Below, piece by piece: positions 6,037 through 8,076 of a stretch of 8,076 nucleotides of DNA. The notes below the pieces were generated by a model. The model saw nothing but the letters and a program-made list of their open reading frames with translations, did no database searches and was not told where the DNA came from. Every line of letters begins with the position of its first letter. Position 1 is the stretch's first letter. The position numbers were made by a program, and so were the translations under genes. This stretch comes from a bacterium (GTDB taxonomy: Bacteria > B130-G9): NCBI GenBank assembly GCA_021160245.1, contig JAGHCW010000101.1, positions 1-8,076 on the forward strand, given 5' to 3'.

Positions 6037-8076
6037 TTGCACGGGAAAACCATACTTGTAACAGGCGGCGCGGGCTATCTTGGCTGTCATCTCTGTCCAC
6101 AGCTCGTGGAGCAGGGAGCAAAGGTTCGTGTCTTTGATCGGCTATATTTTGGCAAAGAGGGGCTCCAGAGCGTTGTTAAGCCAGAGAATATGGAGCTGGT
6201 TGAGGGCGATATGCGAGCGATTGAGAAGTTCCCGTGGTTGCTCGATGGCATCTATGGCGTCGTCCACCTCGCAGGTCTCGCCAACGATCCCTCATGCGAT
6301 CTCTCGCCAACAATGGCGGAGGAGATAAACCACATCGCATCGCTTAAGCTCGCGGAAATGGCCAAGGCTCGCGGAGTTCCCAGATTCGTTTTCGCCTCGT
6401 CTTGCAGCGTTTACGGCGCGTCCGGGGAGAAACTCGTTAGCGAGGTCTCTCCTCTCTCGCCGGTATCGCTCTATGCGAAGCTCAAGATAAAGTCCGAGCG
6501 AGCGCTCTTTGATATGGCGGACGAGAATTTCATCGTGACGGCGCTGCGCCAATCCACCCTATTTGGCTATTCTCCTCGAATGCGTTTCGATCTGGCCATA
6601 AACCTGATGACGTTGAGCGCAGCCGCCAAGCACAAGATAATCGTCCTAGGTGGTGGCGGCCAATGGCGTCCATTCCTTCACGTCAAAGACGCTGCCCGCG
6701 CGATCGTAGCCGTCCTTCGCGCAGAGAAGCAGAAGATCGCCTCGCAGATACTTAATGTCGGCGCAAATAGAGACAACTACACGATATGCGATCTGGCGAA
6801 GATAGTTGAGGCCAATGTGCCAGACACCGCCACCGAGGTAGCGCCGGACGATGCGGATAGAAGGTCCTATCGCGTTCGCTTCGACAAGATAGCCACTCGC
6901 TTGGGCTATGACACGACCATGACGCCTGCGGATGGAGCAAAAGAGATATATCAAGCGATCAAGGATGGCCGAATTGCTGAGCCCTATAGCGACTGGCATT
7001 TCAACGTCCTGCGACTGAAGCATCTTGTGAGCATTCCAGTAGCCGATGGCGGAGAGACCTCAAGGTCCTCCATGCTTCCTTACTCGCTTCCCACTATCAC
7101 TGGCGCAGACCGGATGCGAGTGGCGGATAGTCTGAAGGCCGCCGCAGAGGGTAGCCTAGAGGGGCCGCTTAGGAATCTTGAGAGCGCGCTTCTCGAGCGA
7201 TTTGATAGGTCTGCCGCGATGCTCTTGCACTCACGTCACTTGGTCCTTCGCGCTGCGCTTCGTAGCTCGGGTCACTCCGGACCACACATAATGATTATGC
7301 ACCCGTTCTCGGACGCGAAGCTCTTCGCAGCCGCGCAGCAACTGGGATTCACACCCGTTCTGTGCGATCTAGAGGAGCGAAGCCTGAGATTCGATCTTGA
7401 GCGGCTCAATGCGCTCTTGAAGAAAGGCGCCTCGGCAATCATCGCCGGGTCGAGGCTTGACATGCCTGAAAACCTCAAGGCAATGGAATCGATCGCGGGC
7501 GAAGAGGGCTGCTCGCTCATCGTGGACGCCCAAGACCTAATGGGCGCATTGGTTAACGGCCGTCATATAGCGACTTACGGAGACTGTGCCGTCCTCGACT
7601 TTGGGCCCGACCAGAACGTGACGGCGCTTGGCGGTGGGGCGGTTCTTTTTAGGGAACTATCCGCGGAAGAAGAAGTGATGCGAGGACAATCCAAAAACAA
7701 GACCAGTGGCGTCATCTCTCTCGATGAGAAACAGATGAGGCTCTCCCCGATCTCGGCCATGTTGGGGATCTCAAGCCTCGGCCGGCTTGACGAGGCGAGC
7801 GATTTGCTCCGCAACCTCCAAGCCGCTTATGACGAACTTCTGAGCGACACACCCCATGTGCGTGTTCTGCGCGCAAGCGATGAGTCGCAGCGGTCCGGCA
7901 GCAAGTATCCGGTCCTGGTTGATTTTGATGCTCTGACGGTCGATGCCGAGGGGATGGAGAAGCGCATGAGGGATGAGAGAATCGAGTGCCATCGAGCGAG
8001 GCACTGCGCAATTCATCTCGCAACGATGCGGCATTATGTCCTGGATTATTTGCGGCGCATAGCCGAGACGGGGAAG
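6037..8076 (+). CDS. NAD-dependent epimerase/dehydratase fused to a degenerate DegT/StrS-type aminotransferase domain (3' end cut by window)
   Basis: I read one uninterrupted frame of 680 codons from the TTG at 6037 to the right edge, with no stop. Residues 1-320 are an extended SDR: NAD-binding TGGAGYLG (9-16), Asp34 at the end of the second strand (favours NAD over NADP), HLAGLAND (77-84), FASSCSVYG with Ser122 (119-127), catalytic Tyr146 and Lys150 (YAKLK), and RPFLHVKD (211-218). Such enzymes epimerise, dehydrate or reduce nucleotide sugars in the cytoplasm. After a linker, residues about 347-680 follow the DegT/DnrJ/EryC1/StrS fold: LPYSLPTITG (347-356), GSLEGPLRNLESALLERF (372-389), IVDAQDLMGA (495-504) with Asp497 kept, and FGPDQNVTALGGGAVLF (522-538). 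The position of the PLP Lys is Gln526, and the SGT phosphate-binding motif reads SRH (399-401), so transamination is unlikely. Roughly the last few dozen residues of the fold lie outside the window. The pairing suggests sugar modification; the exact substrate is unknown. Confidence 0.87.
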   Translation, partial: MHGKTILVTGGAGYLGCHLCPQLVEQGAKVRVFDRLYFGKEGLQSVVKPENMELVEGDMRAIEKFPWLLDGIYGVVHLAGLANDPSCDLSPTMAEEINHIASLKLAEMAKARGVPRFVFASSCSVYGASGEKLVSEVSPLSPVSLYAKLKIKSERALFDMADENFIVTALRQSTLFGYSPRMRFDLAINLMTLSAAAKHKIIVLGGGGQWRPFLHVKDAARAIVAVLRAEKQKIASQILNVGANRDNYTICDLAKIVEANVPDTATEVAPDDADRRSYRVRFDKIATRLGYDTTMTPADGAKEIYQAIKDGRIAEPYSDWHFNVLRLKHLVSIPVADGGETSRSSMLPYSLPTITGADRMRVADSLKAAAEGSLEGPLRNLESALLERFDRSAAMLLHSRHLVLRAALRSSGHSGPHIMIMHPFSDAKLFAAAQQLGFTPVLCDLEERSLRFDLERLNALLKKGASAIIAGSRLDMPENLKAMESIAGEEGCSLIVDAQDLMGALVNGRHIATYGDCAVLDFGPDQNVTALGGGAVLFRELSAEEEVMRGQSKNKTSGVISLDEKQMRLSPISAMLGISSLGRLDEASDLLRNLQAAYDELLSDTPHVRVLRASDESQRSGSKYPVLVDFDALTVDAEGMEKRMRDERIECHRARHCAIHLATMRHYVLDYLRRIAETGK

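Noticed and set aside
6080-6328. Plus-strand 82-codon frame within the epimerase start region
   Set aside because: It is an alternative frame of the SDR domain, whose nucleotide-binding and catalytic motifs are all in the frame that starts at 6037.
6646-7023. Minus-strand frames of up to 125 codons inside the epimerase-aminotransferase gene
   Set aside because: They lie opposite a continuous 680-codon frame with SDR and DegT motifs and show no features of their own.

Overview
The window reads as a chromosomal stretch of a bacterium of moderate to fairly high GC content that uses GTG and TTG as well as ATG starts with purine-rich Shine-Dalgarno sequences. Nothing fixes the phylum. The mix of genes would fit an environmental Gram-negative or deep-branching lineage, but that is inference. 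There is no rRNA, tRNA, CRISPR array, insertion sequence or phage gene.

Layout. (1) 3-2058, plus strand: the C-terminal part of a 5'-nucleotidase, cut by the left edge, and 25 bases later a purine permease of the NCS2/AzgA type. Together they look like a nucleotide or purine scavenging pair. (2) 2109-4085, minus strand, convergent with the permease: a 658-residue protein with an N-terminal Schlafen-type AlbA_2 domain, a RecG-like GHKL ATPase region and a long TPR tail. It has a well-formed sigma70-like promoter, with a 13-base palindrome touching the -35 box. (3) 4086-4409: a 324-base divergent intergenic region. (4) 4410-5894, plus: a B12-binding-domain radical SAM enzyme. (5) 5895-6036: a 142-base gap with two stem-loops, a candidate promoter and a strong Shine-Dalgarno sequence. 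(6) 6037 to the right edge, plus: one uninterrupted frame of 680 codons starting with TTG and running off the window. It joins an NAD-dependent sugar epimerase/dehydratase (extended SDR) to a DegT/StrS-type aminotransferase fold.

The most interesting item is the last gene. Its SDR half keeps every catalytic motif. Its aminotransferase half keeps the fold landmarks but has Gln where the PLP-binding Lys should be and lacks the Ser-Gly-Thr phosphate-binding motif, so it looks like a pseudo-aminotransferase fused to an active epimerase. With the radical SAM gene upstream it suggests the left end of a nucleotide-sugar, surface glycan or specialised-metabolite locus, though the substrate cannot be read from the sequence.
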